Source of the DNA: Acidimicrobiales bacterium
Lineage (GTDB): Bacteria; Actinomycetota; Acidimicrobiia; Acidimicrobiales; SHLQ01
DNA length: 64,000 nt
Assembly: GCA_020629635.1 (NCBI GenBank)
Contig: JAHDCX010000005.1
Location: forward strand, 94,525-158,524
Direction: 5' to 3'
Each line of letters starts with the position of its first letter. Positions within the stretch are counted from its first letter, which is position 1. Under the pieces are notes generated by a model. That model saw nothing but the letters and a program-made list of their open reading frames with translations. It did not search any database and was not told the DNA's origin. Of this stretch, positions 7,649-15,613 are shown piece after piece. A program made the translations under genes and the position numbers.

Positions 7649-9208
7649 GTGAAATCGGAGCCCTCACGTCTGCTAACCCTCGCACTCGCAGTCCTGATCC
7701 TTGCCGGCTGCGGTGAGCCAATCGAGGCCACTGCGGCCCAGCCCGAGGACCGGGCCGGCGGGAGCATCCTCCTCGACGCGCTGGGTCCGTTGCCGGAGCG
7801 CTACGGCAACCACGAGTATCTCAAGACTCAGACCTTCGTACTCGTGGACGACGCTGCGGAGCCTGTTCCCAGCGGCAACGCCGAGTTTCCTCTGTTCACC
7901 ATTCGGATCGACGCATTGACCCAGCGAGACGGCAGCGTCGGCTACCACGCGTTCGCTGGCAATCTCGCCGAGGGGCTTCCGCTCCGATTCCAGTGCGATC
8001 ATCGGCGAGGAGTGATGATCTTCGACTCGCCAGACAGCTTCCGCTTCGTCGTCGACGGCCAGCTGGACACGGTCGCTGCCTTCGACAGCGATGCGATGGG
8101 GTGCGGGCCAGCACCAGAACCGCACGCTGCGAACGACATCCTCGGTGAGTCGTCGACCACCATCGCCCGCAGCGGCGAGGTGCTCACCTTCACGACGGTC
8201 GATGGGGACACGTGGAGGTTCGCGCCGCTGGTTGTCGAGGAATCGTCTCCACCAACGTCGCGGGCGCCCGCTGGCTCGATGAGCGACGTACTTCTGCTCG
8301 CATCGCCTTCGGACGTGTTCTTCGCACCAGCCTTCGAGGAGCTCGCTCGTCGCTACGCCGCTGACTGCGGCTGGACCATCGTCGGGGCGACCGATGCGCA
8401 GCCGGATGCCGCAACGTCCTCGTTGATCGATGACATCGAGACTGTCGCTGACGCACTGTCGTGCGAAGGAGTGCTGAAAGTGGACACCGGTGGAACAGTC
8501 TTCGTCTTCGAACCTTCGGAAGCTGCCAGAACACGAATCAGCGAAGTGTTGTTGGATTCGGGCGCAGACATCGTCATCGACCCTGCGCCCGGCGGCACTA
8601 TGCAAGCTTCGGACCATCCTGCAGACGACGTGCCAACTCTGGACTCGTCGGACGCGCTCGGCACCGCTTGGAGCGTTGAGATCAGGCACGCAGAACTCCT
8701 CGGGACACGTCGCCACACGTGGCTCGCTGTGCTGATCGACCCCAGGCCGTCGTTCGATCCGGTTCACGTCGCCGTGTACGACGACAACGCTGACCAGTGG
8801 AGCACGTTCGTCCACCTGGGCAACTTCTCCATCCCGCAGGTGATCACCACCTCGTCCACACTGGCGGTTGCGGGCGTCGGAGGCGGCGACAGCGGCTTGA
8901 CGATCTTCGACCCTCGGGTTCAAGCGGTCACTGAGGTTCTGACCGAAACCCCGATCGCTCGATGCGAGGGTGCTGAAGCTGCAGCCACGATCGACGACCG
9001 GATCCTGCTTCGGGATGGCTGCGGCGGCCCCGAAGCCTTCGAGTATGCAGGCAATGACAGCTGGACCCCGCTGGGCACCAATGCGCCGCTTGCCGCCGAC
9101 GCGACCTCCATCGATGCAGACGGGGTTCTCGTGACCCTCGTTCCCGTGCGCTCAGCCGAGTCAGCCGTCATCGAAATCCTCGGTCCTCCACAACACGGCA
9201 CGGGCTGA
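7649..9208 (+). CDS. Secreted lipoprotein, 519 aa
   Basis: GTG start at 7649 with GAGGAAAGGA just upstream. The signal peptide ends in a clear lipobox, LILAGC (Cys at about 22), so the protein should be lipidated and held on the outer face of the membrane. The mature part has no motif I recognise. It is acidic, mostly beta, with paired Cys (FQCDHRR, AMGCGPAP, YAADCGWT, ALSCEGVL). A middle segment (AFEELARRYAADCGWTIVGA) resembles a small alpha/beta or secretin-type subdomain. It sits downstream of the sigma/membrane-protein pair after a 250-base gap, and palindrome site A lies in front of it. Probably a regulon member; function unknown. Confidence 0.7.
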   Translation: MKSEPSRLLTLALAVLILAGCGEPIEATAAQPEDRAGGSILLDALGPLPERYGNHEYLKTQTFVLVDDAAEPVPSGNAEFPLFTIRIDALTQRDGSVGYHAFAGNLAEGLPLRFQCDHRRGVMIFDSPDSFRFVVDGQLDTVAAFDSDAMGCGPAPEPHAANDILGESSTTIARSGEVLTFTTVDGDTWRFAPLVVEESSPPTSRAPAGSMSDVLLLASPSDVFFAPAFEELARRYAADCGWTIVGATDAQPDAATSSLIDDIETVADALSCEGVLKVDTGGTVFVFEPSEAARTRISEVLLDSGADIVIDPAPGGTMQASDHPADDVPTLDSSDALGTAWSVEIRHAELLGTRRHTWLAVLIDPRPSFDPVHVAVYDDNADQWSTFVHLGNFSIPQVITTSSTLAVAGVGGGDSGLTIFDPRVQAVTEVLTETPIARCEGAEAAATIDDRILLRDGCGGPEAFEYAGNDSWTPLGTNAPLAADATSIDADGVLVTLVPVRSAESAVIEILGPPQHGTG

Positions 9209-9231
9209 GACCAGCAGCCAGCGATTACGAT

Positions 9232-9249
9232 CTGTCAGACGACTGCCAA
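9232..9249. promoter_or_regulatory. Palindromic operator candidate, site B
   Basis: CTGTCAGACGACTGCCAA: half-sites TGTCAG and CTGCCA around ACGA. The core is identical in sequence to site D at 18.5 kb. It ends 22 bases before the ATG of the small ORF at 9272, so that promoter must overlap or abut it. Confidence 0.6.
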
Positions 9250-9271
9250 GCTCTATCCGTACGGTGAGCAC

Positions 9272-9400
9272 ATGAAGACTCTGCGAAGCGTCCTGAAGCA
9301 ATTCATCGAGTGGTTCCGCACACCACCGGAGCCGTACACCGAGATCTCCGACGAGCTCCACCTCGAACGCGAGCTGCGCCGCGGGCCGGTCGGAGGCTGA
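9272..9400 (+). CDS. Very small ORF, 42 aa, behind palindrome B
   Basis: ATG at 9272 opens a 42-codon frame ending TGA at 9400. The product starts with an amphipathic helix (MKTLRSVLKQFIEWFR), followed by TPPEPYTEISDELHLERELR. There is no clear Shine-Dalgarno, although GGTGAG lies six bases before the ATG. It is flanked on both sides by copies of the palindrome (sites B and C). It resembles the 68-residue ORF at 21077 in position and in having an aromatic N-terminal helix, not in alignable sequence. Likely expressed; function unknown. Confidence 0.45.
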   Translation: MKTLRSVLKQFIEWFRTPPEPYTEISDELHLERELRRGPVGG

Positions 9401-9407
9401 CGCGTTC

Positions 9408-9423
9408 TGGCAGTCGACTGCCA
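9408..9423. promoter_or_regulatory. Palindromic operator candidate, site C
   Basis: TGGCAGTCGACTGCCA is a perfect 16-base palindrome. It is 49 bases upstream of the lipoprotein start at 9473 and eight bases after the stop of the 42-residue ORF. Confidence 0.65.
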
Positions 9424-9472
9424 AGCTGTTGGCCGCGGGGAACCAGGCCATCGAAGTGGGCGTCTGACCAAC

Positions 9473-10714
9473 ATGGAAACAACGAAGCAGCAATCCCGGT
9501 CGCTCACCCGAATCTGTCTTTTTGTTGCGCTTGCGGCGTTGACCGCTTGCGGCACCACGCTCGAGACGGGGCTCGGCGCTCCCCCCGAGGTAGCTGGTCT
9601 CGAGGAGGCGGAGCGGCGTTGGAAAGATGCTGCGCTGACCCACTATCGGGTTGAATACCGCATTCAGGGAGGAGTCGAGGTCGGACCGATTTGGGTCGAG
9701 GTACGAGACGGTGAAATCGTGGATCGCGGGTTCGAGGGTCAACTCGAGCCCGAGGGCCTCGTCCGTACGATCGATGATCTGTTCGCAGAAGTCCGGCAAG
9801 TCGCCAGAGACGGCGAAGTACTGGCCGCCGAGTTCGACGCCGAGTTCGGCTATCCCACGCTTCTGAGCCTCGATCCCATCCCCGACGCGATCGACGACGA
9901 GTTCGCCTATGTCATCATTGACGTCCGTCGGCTCGTCGAGGCGACCGACGAGTCTCCCGAAGCGACATCCATCGAACACCGCGTGTTGGAGGATGACATC
10001 GGCACCGATGGCGCAGAGCCGTACAGCGTCCGTGTCGCTCGTGACAAAGACGGGCTCTTCGCCCTGGCGGCAGTTCTCGACATCGAGGCGCCGACCGTCG
10101 ATTTCTCCGAAGAGATCGTCCTGAACTTCAACCTGGCCGAGTCCAACAGCTGCAGGTTCGATGCCATCGCCGACCTCGTTTTTGACGACCCACATCAGCG
10201 GCTCCATCCCGTGGTCCCCTTGATCGATCCCGGACGAGAATCCTGCGAAGGCGATGCAAACCCGCACGGCATCCTGCTCGCCGTGCCACGCAATGCACTG
10301 CCCGCCGGTGGGTTCAGTCTGTGGATCGATGCGCAGGATCCCCCTGGGTGCTGCAGCGACCGACTGGTGTTCATTGCGCCGGGCGAACTCAACCCGCCAT
10401 CCGCAGACGTCGTCGTACTCCCGGCGAACGGAGCGATCGCCATCGGCGAGACCAAGCTCGCGACGGGCATCGATACCCACTGCGGCGTTCAGCGCATCTT
10501 TCGCTCTATCGACGACAGCCAGTGGGTCACCGACGCAGCATCGTTCGACTCGACTCCGATTGAATGGCAGGAGGCGATCGACGGTGACGCAGGCTCGGGA
10601 ACGCTTGATCTCTTCGTCGAACGCATTGACGTCGACTCGCTTTCCGTGACTGCCGCCGGAACGGACCACACCATCACCTATCGACGAGCATCCGACGCCG
10701 TCGCCTGCAACTAA
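9473..10714 (+). CDS. Lipoprotein with N-terminal DUF6174-like domain
   Basis: 413 residues. The signal peptide ends in lipobox ALTAC (Cys at about 26). The next 120 residues fit my memory of DUF6174: WKDAALTHYRVEYRI, a VEVRDGEIVDRG turn, TIDDLFAEV, and EFGYPTLLSLDPIPDAIDDE with the family-typical GYPT and D-E ending. The C-terminal half shares a domain with the lipoprotein at 18612: RLHPVV, then Cys, Asp, NPHGI and LPAGG here, against ELYPVV, Cys, Asp, NPHPI and LPSGE there. Palindrome site C lies directly upstream. The protein is surface-exposed on the membrane; its role is unknown. Confidence 0.72.
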   Translation: METTKQQSRSLTRICLFVALAALTACGTTLETGLGAPPEVAGLEEAERRWKDAALTHYRVEYRIQGGVEVGPIWVEVRDGEIVDRGFEGQLEPEGLVRTIDDLFAEVRQVARDGEVLAAEFDAEFGYPTLLSLDPIPDAIDDEFAYVIIDVRRLVEATDESPEATSIEHRVLEDDIGTDGAEPYSVRVARDKDGLFALAAVLDIEAPTVDFSEEIVLNFNLAESNSCRFDAIADLVFDDPHQRLHPVVPLIDPGRESCEGDANPHGILLAVPRNALPAGGFSLWIDAQDPPGCCSDRLVFIAPGELNPPSADVVVLPANGAIAIGETKLATGIDTHCGVQRIFRSIDDSQWVTDAASFDSTPIEWQEAIDGDAGSGTLDLFVERIDVDSLSVTAAGTDHTITYRRASDAVACN

Positions 10715-10740
10715 AGAGAAGTCGAAGCGTCCAGCCATTA

Positions 10741-13161
10741 TCAGATCGACTTTCTGGTGACTTGGTTGGTTGTGAGTAGCCAGCCGCCAGCGGCCGCGAT
10801 TGCCGGGATGGCAAGACCGATGATGGCGAGTTCGAGCCATGGCATGGTGAAGTCGAACTCTTCGTCGGAGTTCAGGTACACACCGGCGAGCAGCGCGAAT
10901 GTCGCGGGCACGGCAACGGCAACGGCGACCCAGGTGAGTCCAGCTGCGGTGGCGGCGCCAATGGACCGGCTGACACGGGGCGATGCACCGATGGCGTTGA
11001 GCGACCGGATCTGGGGCTCGGCTTCGGTCCGGATCAAGGCAACGGCGACTGCGACGACGGCGAGTCCGAGGAGTCCTGCGACCGCCAGAGCTCCGATCCG
11101 CATGAGCAGGAACGGCGGCTTCTGCTCGAATCCGGAAACGAACAGTCCCTCCGGTGAACGTTCGGCGATGGCTTCCATCCGGTCGAGTTCGGCTTGGTCG
11201 AAATCGGTCGGTTTCTGCAGGTACCAGCCACCAGGAATAACAACGTTGCGGGACGTGCCTTCGATCTCCGTGATGAGCAGGACGTCTGGGAATCCTTTGT
11301 AGCGGGCGGTTTGGCGTTCGATCGTGATGTCTTCTGGGAGATCAAGCGGTGTGGTGAGTGTGGTGATCACGTCGACTCCCTCACCCGGTGCCTCGAGTTC
11401 CATGGCGGCGAGCAATTCTTCGCTGGCGAACGCCGTGTAGGCGCGTTGGGTGCCGGATTGGCGGATTGTGGTCACAGCGAAGGGGAAAGTGCCGTCGTGC
11501 CCGGCTCGCTCTGCCCCTTCTGCATCCACCGGAACGTCGAACGTGAGCACCGTGAGGTTGGGGACGACGTCACGAAACGGCCCGGCTGCCTCGGTCACCT
11601 GCATGGCCGTGAGGTCTCGGTCTTGAGATTCGGGATCCCACATGAATGCACCACTGAAGACGACCGTGTCGCTTGGGAGTTCGGGCCGCCACGTCTCGTC
11701 GAGCGAAGCGATGAAGGTCGAGATGCCGAAGGGAACTGCGATGGCCATTGCGGCTGCTGCAGCAGCCGCTGCCGAACGGGACCGGTTCCGGTTCAGGTCC
11801 CGCCAGCCGACCCGAACCGGGAGCCTCGCCCATCGAGCGGTGGCATCGAGGAGCTGGATCGCGGCGGGAACGACAAGCAACGCGCCAATCGTGATCGCAA
11901 CGACTCCGCCAACGACCATCGGCGGCGAGTTCCGTGGCGCCCCAACGATGGTGAGCCACATGCCAGCCGTAGCCACGATCAGGCCCACGACAGCCGCCGG
12001 CGCCGTGCGAGCGTTCGAGGGGCGGCGAGCGTTGAGTGCGTCGATCGTAGACAGCTTGCGTATTCGACGGGCCGGCCACCACGACGCCAACAGTGCAGTT
12101 ACGACCGCCAGCGGAAGCATGGGAAGCAACGCGACCCACGGCAGATCGAAGCGCTCCAGCCGGTAGGGGACGGCGAGCTGGATCAATGGCACAGCTGCGA
12201 TCACGATTACGACGCCAGCGATCAACCCGATTGCGCCTCCGGTGATGCCCACGATCAGGCCGGTGGCCCGGAGGACACCGGCCAACTGTTTCGGCTTCGC
12301 CCCGATTGCAGAGAGCATGCCAAGTTGCTGCGTGCGGCGTTGGGCCAGCACCGTGAAACCAGCCGACCCCAGAACCGCGATCTGTAGTGCGAGAACAGCA
12401 CCGACGAGGTATCCGCCGGCGACTGCCGATGTATCGCTGTCACCCGTTTGCGCAGTGTCGAAGATGAACGCCTGGATGGGCTGCTCGGAGTCGCCATCAG
12501 CGTCAGTGTCAATGCCCCAATCGTCAAGTGCTTCGCCAACGATGGGGTGACCGCCGTCCGGAATCGAGAAGCGCACGGTGGAGAATGGCGCGATGTCTGC
12601 GGGAGGGACGATTGCGGCCGCGTCGTTGATCGCCCACCGGTCCTCGAAGATTCCAGAAACGAACCGATCCTCACCAGCCAAGTTCACCGAGTCGCCAAGG
12701 CCGATCGGCGAAGCCTCGAGGGCCGAATCGGCGACAAGCCGGTCGGTGGCTCGGCGCGTCACGGCGACCTCGCCTGAGGCGGGCCACGCACCGTCGATCA
12801 GGTGGTAGCGCTGCTCGAGCGCTGATCCGGCTGGGTTGGCCCCAAGGATCTGCACGAGTCGGTTCTCAGCCTCCCGTGATGTGACCACGAAGCTCAGGTC
12901 GCCGTGCCGGTCCATGAGCCGCTGCGCTTCGGCATTGAAGGTCTGCACCGTTGCATTGTCTTCGCTGACGGATCGCACAAAGAGTTCGCTCTCGAACCCG
13001 TCGATCGTTCGTTGGGGTTGGTTGAGATGCACCGCCATGCTCACCACCACCACAGCGAGCGCAATGCCGAGAGCAAGCATCCCGACGACGAGCGCGTGTT
13101 GACGGCGCTCGACTCGGACGACTCGGGCGACCCAACGAAACAGGACCAGTCGTGACCTCAT
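10741..13161 (-). CDS. FtsX-like ABC transporter permease
   Basis: The start is set at ATG 13161 (MRSRLVLFRWVARVV), which overlaps the ATPase gene by four bases, giving 806 residues. Layout: one N-terminal membrane helix (MLALGIALAVVVVSMAVHL), a large extracytoplasmic domain, three helices (first at AGGYLVGAVLALQIAVLGSA), a further central membrane block, a second extracytoplasmic domain, and three C-terminal helices. This is the duplicated, 10-helix form of MacB/FtsX permeases. Such systems act as mechanotransducers or export lipoproteins, peptides or antibiotics rather than importing solutes. It forms one operon with the ATPase and a PadR repressor. Confidence 0.85.
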   Translation of the reverse strand: MRSRLVLFRWVARVVRVERRQHALVVGMLALGIALAVVVVSMAVHLNQPQRTIDGFESELFVRSVSEDNATVQTFNAEAQRLMDRHGDLSFVVTSREAENRLVQILGANPAGSALEQRYHLIDGAWPASGEVAVTRRATDRLVADSALEASPIGLGDSVNLAGEDRFVSGIFEDRWAINDAAAIVPPADIAPFSTVRFSIPDGGHPIVGEALDDWGIDTDADGDSEQPIQAFIFDTAQTGDSDTSAVAGGYLVGAVLALQIAVLGSAGFTVLAQRRTQQLGMLSAIGAKPKQLAGVLRATGLIVGITGGAIGLIAGVVIVIAAVPLIQLAVPYRLERFDLPWVALLPMLPLAVVTALLASWWPARRIRKLSTIDALNARRPSNARTAPAAVVGLIVATAGMWLTIVGAPRNSPPMVVGGVVAITIGALLVVPAAIQLLDATARWARLPVRVGWRDLNRNRSRSAAAAAAAAMAIAVPFGISTFIASLDETWRPELPSDTVVFSGAFMWDPESQDRDLTAMQVTEAAGPFRDVVPNLTVLTFDVPVDAEGAERAGHDGTFPFAVTTIRQSGTQRAYTAFASEELLAAMELEAPGEGVDVITTLTTPLDLPEDITIERQTARYKGFPDVLLITEIEGTSRNVVIPGGWYLQKPTDFDQAELDRMEAIAERSPEGLFVSGFEQKPPFLLMRIGALAVAGLLGLAVVAVAVALIRTEAEPQIRSLNAIGASPRVSRSIGAATAAGLTWVAVAVAVPATFALLAGVYLNSDEEFDFTMPWLELAIIGLAIPAIAAAGGWLLTTNQVTRKSI

Positions 13162-13907
13162 GATGGGCTCAGCCCGGTCATCGGTGGCACTGTCGGCTCG
13201 GTGTGATCGACCATGCGGCCGTCCCGAAGGAAGACGACGCGATCTGCCCATGCGGCGAGTTGCGCGTCATGTGTGACGACGACTGCTGACGTTCCGGCAT
13301 CACACGCGGAGCGAAGTGTTCGCATCACGGATTCGCCTGTCACCGAGTCCAGGGCGCCCGTCGGCTCATCAGCCAACAACAACCGACCCCCACCAACCAG
13401 CGCTCGAGCAATCGCAACACGTTGTTGTTCGCCACCAGACAAGTCGTCGGGGAAGTGGTCGAGCCGGTTCGCGAGACCGACAGCCCCGAGCTGCTCGATT
13501 GCCGCCTGCGTTGCGTCCCGGCGGCCACGGCCCGCCAACTCCAAGACCATTGCCACGTTCTCGACCGCAGATAGAGCGGGGAGCAGGTTGAAATCTTGGA
13601 ACACATAGCCAACTCGACGCAGTCGGACATCGGCCAACCCCGCTGCCTCCATTCCGCCGAGGTCTTGCCCGTCGACTCGAACCGTTCCCGTCGACGGCAC
13701 TTCCAGCCCGCCAGCGATTGTCAGCAGGGTCGACTTGCCAGACCCGGACGGCCCCATCACCGCCACGAACTCCCCTCGAGCCACGCTCAACGACGCATCG
13801 ACCAACGCACGCACTTCGTTCGGTGGTTCGCCATAGGTTCGACACACCGATGTCAACTCCAGTGCGGGTGTTTCGACGGTCTTCGGCTGGGCGCTGATTG
13901 CGTTCAT
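13158..13907 (-). CDS. ABC transporter ATP-binding protein (LolD/MacB type)
   Basis: 249 residues from ATG 13907, which overlaps the PadR stop by ATGA. Walker A is GPSGSGKS, the Q-loop is YVFQDFNLLP, the signature is DLSGGEQQRVAIARAL, Walker B is LLLADEPTGALD, and the switch His is in VVVTHD. The EPTGALD form and the small size are typical of ATPases partnering FtsX-like permeases. It energises the downstream permease. Cargo is unknown. Confidence 0.92.
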   Translation of the reverse strand: MNAISAQPKTVETPALELTSVCRTYGEPPNEVRALVDASLSVARGEFVAVMGPSGSGKSTLLTIAGGLEVPSTGTVRVDGQDLGGMEAAGLADVRLRRVGYVFQDFNLLPALSAVENVAMVLELAGRGRRDATQAAIEQLGAVGLANRLDHFPDDLSGGEQQRVAIARALVGGGRLLLADEPTGALDSVTGESVMRTLRSACDAGTSAVVVTHDAQLAAWADRVVFLRDGRMVDHTEPTVPPMTGLSPS

Positions 13908-14482
13908 CGCTGCTCCTCCACGGCAATCTCTTCCGGAGCGACACTCGTTTCGTCCGGTGCCCCAAGCAGCGACACGCCGGCCCGCACCCGAGCGTCGACC
14001 GTGTCGAGCCACCGAATCGATGCTTCGAGGCGAAACAACTCGGCGTCGCACATCAACAACAACGGCGTGTCCGCAGCCGGGGTCGCCTTCACGTGCGTGA
14101 GCGTTCTCATCCGCTCGATCAGCTGCCGCCGCTGGCTCTGAACGATCTCAACGCTCCCCTCAGGATCGATCGACACAGCGATCATCACTTTCATCACCAG
14201 GTCGTCACGCGGCGGTGCCTTCGGCGGTGCAGCGTCCTTCAACCAGAAGTCCAACTCCACCTGTCCGGCAGCAGTGATCACGTACGGTCGAGTCTTGGCG
14301 TCGACATCAGCGCCCGGAGACTCGACGAAGCCATCTCGTTCAAGACGATCGAGGCTCGTGTAGACCTGGCCGACGTTCAACGGCCAAAACGACCCCGTCC
14401 GAGACTCGAACTCAGACTTCAACTGCTGCCCATACATCGGGGCAGTCGACAACAACGCAAGAAGCGAATGGCGAACTGACAT
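13904..14482 (-). CDS. PadR-family transcriptional regulator of the ABC operon
   Basis: 192 residues. The winged helix is at the N-terminus (RHSLLALLSTAPMYGQQLKS, then VGQVYTSLDRLERDGFVE). A helical C-terminal dimerisation region with the second PadR domain (FWLKDAAPPK, LIERMRTLTHVKA) follows. It is first in a three-gene operon with an ABC ATPase and permease, joined by four-base overlaps. PadR proteins of this type usually repress their own operon until a ligand or drug binds. Two direct repeats overlapping its start codon and promoter are the likely operator. Confidence 0.85.
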   Translation of the reverse strand: MSVRHSLLALLSTAPMYGQQLKSEFESRTGSFWPLNVGQVYTSLDRLERDGFVESPGADVDAKTRPYVITAAGQVELDFWLKDAAPPKAPPRDDLVMKVMIAVSIDPEGSVEIVQSQRRQLIERMRTLTHVKATPAADTPLLLMCDAELFRLEASIRWLDTVDARVRAGVSLLGAPDETSVAPEEIAVEEQR

Positions 14483-14516
14483 ACTCGGTATGCTACGGTT
14501 ATTCTACTGGGTATGC
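14482..14516 (-). promoter_or_regulatory. PadR promoter with paired 12-base operator repeats
   Basis: Read on the minus strand, GCATACCCAGTA (14505-14516) and GCATACCGAGTA (14482-14493) are direct repeats 23 bases apart, about two helical turns. A TAGAAT -10-like box (14501-14506) overlaps the first. The second runs into the ATG, so the transcript may be nearly leaderless. A bound regulator would block the promoter. Confidence 0.5.
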
Positions 14517-14699
14517 AACCGAAGCCGCGATCCTCAGCTCAAAAGGGCAGGAACCCAGATCGTCGTGGCATCGGTGTAACTCGGCCAGCCGATGGCGGTC
14601 CGATGTTCGCCAAAGGTTCGTCGCAGTGCCGTCTCGGCTGCCAGACCAAAATCAACAGAGAACAGCCAGAACGGTGTCACGACGCGGAGCTTGCTCGTC

Positions 14700-15302
14700 T
14701 CAGGTAGGAAAACCGCTGTCGTTCAACAGCTTCTTCACATCGAAATCCGTCGCAACCGACCTGGTATCGATGAGCCATGCGGAATCGGGGATGAGGTCGC
14801 CGTCCTCGAGATTCTTCCAAGCGATGGACTCCCGATGCGAAAACTCGCTCACTTGAGTTCCCGTCCAGTTGTGGAACTTGGCGAGAGCTTCCTCCAACAT
14901 CGCCACATCGTCCTCATCGAGCAGCCGTCGCACCTCACTCATGTCCGACGATGGCCCAGGTTCGAGAACGATGGCAGGGTTCGGGGCGCCAACGTCTCGA
15001 TGCCCGATGGTCACTCGTGCTCCGCGCGCCAGCTGTTGTCGGATGAGGTCCAGGCGGTGTGGGACGGGGCCCTGCGGTAGTCGCTGGTAGTCGCTACCGG
15101 TGATCGAGTAGCCACCGCGACGGTACGATTCCTGATCCGCCCACCACACGATCTTGTTGAGCTTCACCGCTCCTCGATGGCGGTCGCCTCTCTCGGCCAT
15201 GCGGATCGTCACGTACTCGACTGCAGCTGCAAGTCGATCGGAGCTGTCACTCTTTCGACTACTTCGGATCGCTTGAATTTGTTCAGCTGCGCATTGGGTC
15301 AT
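14700..15302 (-). CDS. Panacea (SocA/DUF4065-like) domain protein, possible antitoxin
   Basis: 200 residues. Panacea hallmarks are visible: GAVKLNKIVWWADQESYRRG, then a PQGPVPHRLD segment and a C-terminal EFSHRESIAWKNLEDGDLIP, where the SHRE..W pattern is the family signature. Panacea proteins serve as antitoxins in PanAT systems, and SocA promotes ClpXP degradation of SocB. No toxin-like small ORF that I trust lies on either side: 217 bases downstream before the PadR operon and 311 bases upstream. It may therefore be an orphan, or a solitary defence or regulatory protein. Confidence 0.72.
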   Translation of the reverse strand: MTQCAAEQIQAIRSSRKSDSSDRLAAAVEYVTIRMAERGDRHRGAVKLNKIVWWADQESYRRGGYSITGSDYQRLPQGPVPHRLDLIRQQLARGARVTIGHRDVGAPNPAIVLEPGPSSDMSEVRRLLDEDDVAMLEEALAKFHNWTGTQVSEFSHRESIAWKNLEDGDLIPDSAWLIDTRSVATDFDVKKLLNDSGFPT

Positions 15303-15613
15303 CCCTGGAGATCAGTGAGCCACAGACCTTACGTGTGCCGTGAGACATTGATCGTACTCGTCCGAGGAACGCCGGATTGGCCGAACGACGCCGTCGCCAG
15401 GCGTCCCTTTGCCGCACCGATCGTGGCGGCTCAACCCAACTCGATCGCCCTCGCCACGCCCGCATCCCATGCCGTTGTGATTTGACGGCCTGAGCAAAGA
15501 CGATCCGAAACCCCAACCAAGATGCACATTTTCTGACATGGAGGTTTACGGGAGGGTGAGGCGGGATACAACTTCGGAGTCCGACCGACCACTTCGATCG
15601 AAACCGAGGAACC
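15303..15613. other. 311-base intergenic region, no gene supported
   Basis: It lies between the divergent Panacea and SulP genes and must hold both promoters. Frames on both strands are short and of skewed composition. No tRNA-like fold was found. The last 40 bases carry the ribosome-binding site (CCGAGGA) for the transporter's GTG start. Confidence 0.4.

Noticed and set aside
15177..15613. Short frames flanking the Panacea gene as a toxin partner
   Set aside because: They overlap the Panacea gene or lack start signals, and their composition is that of shadow frames.
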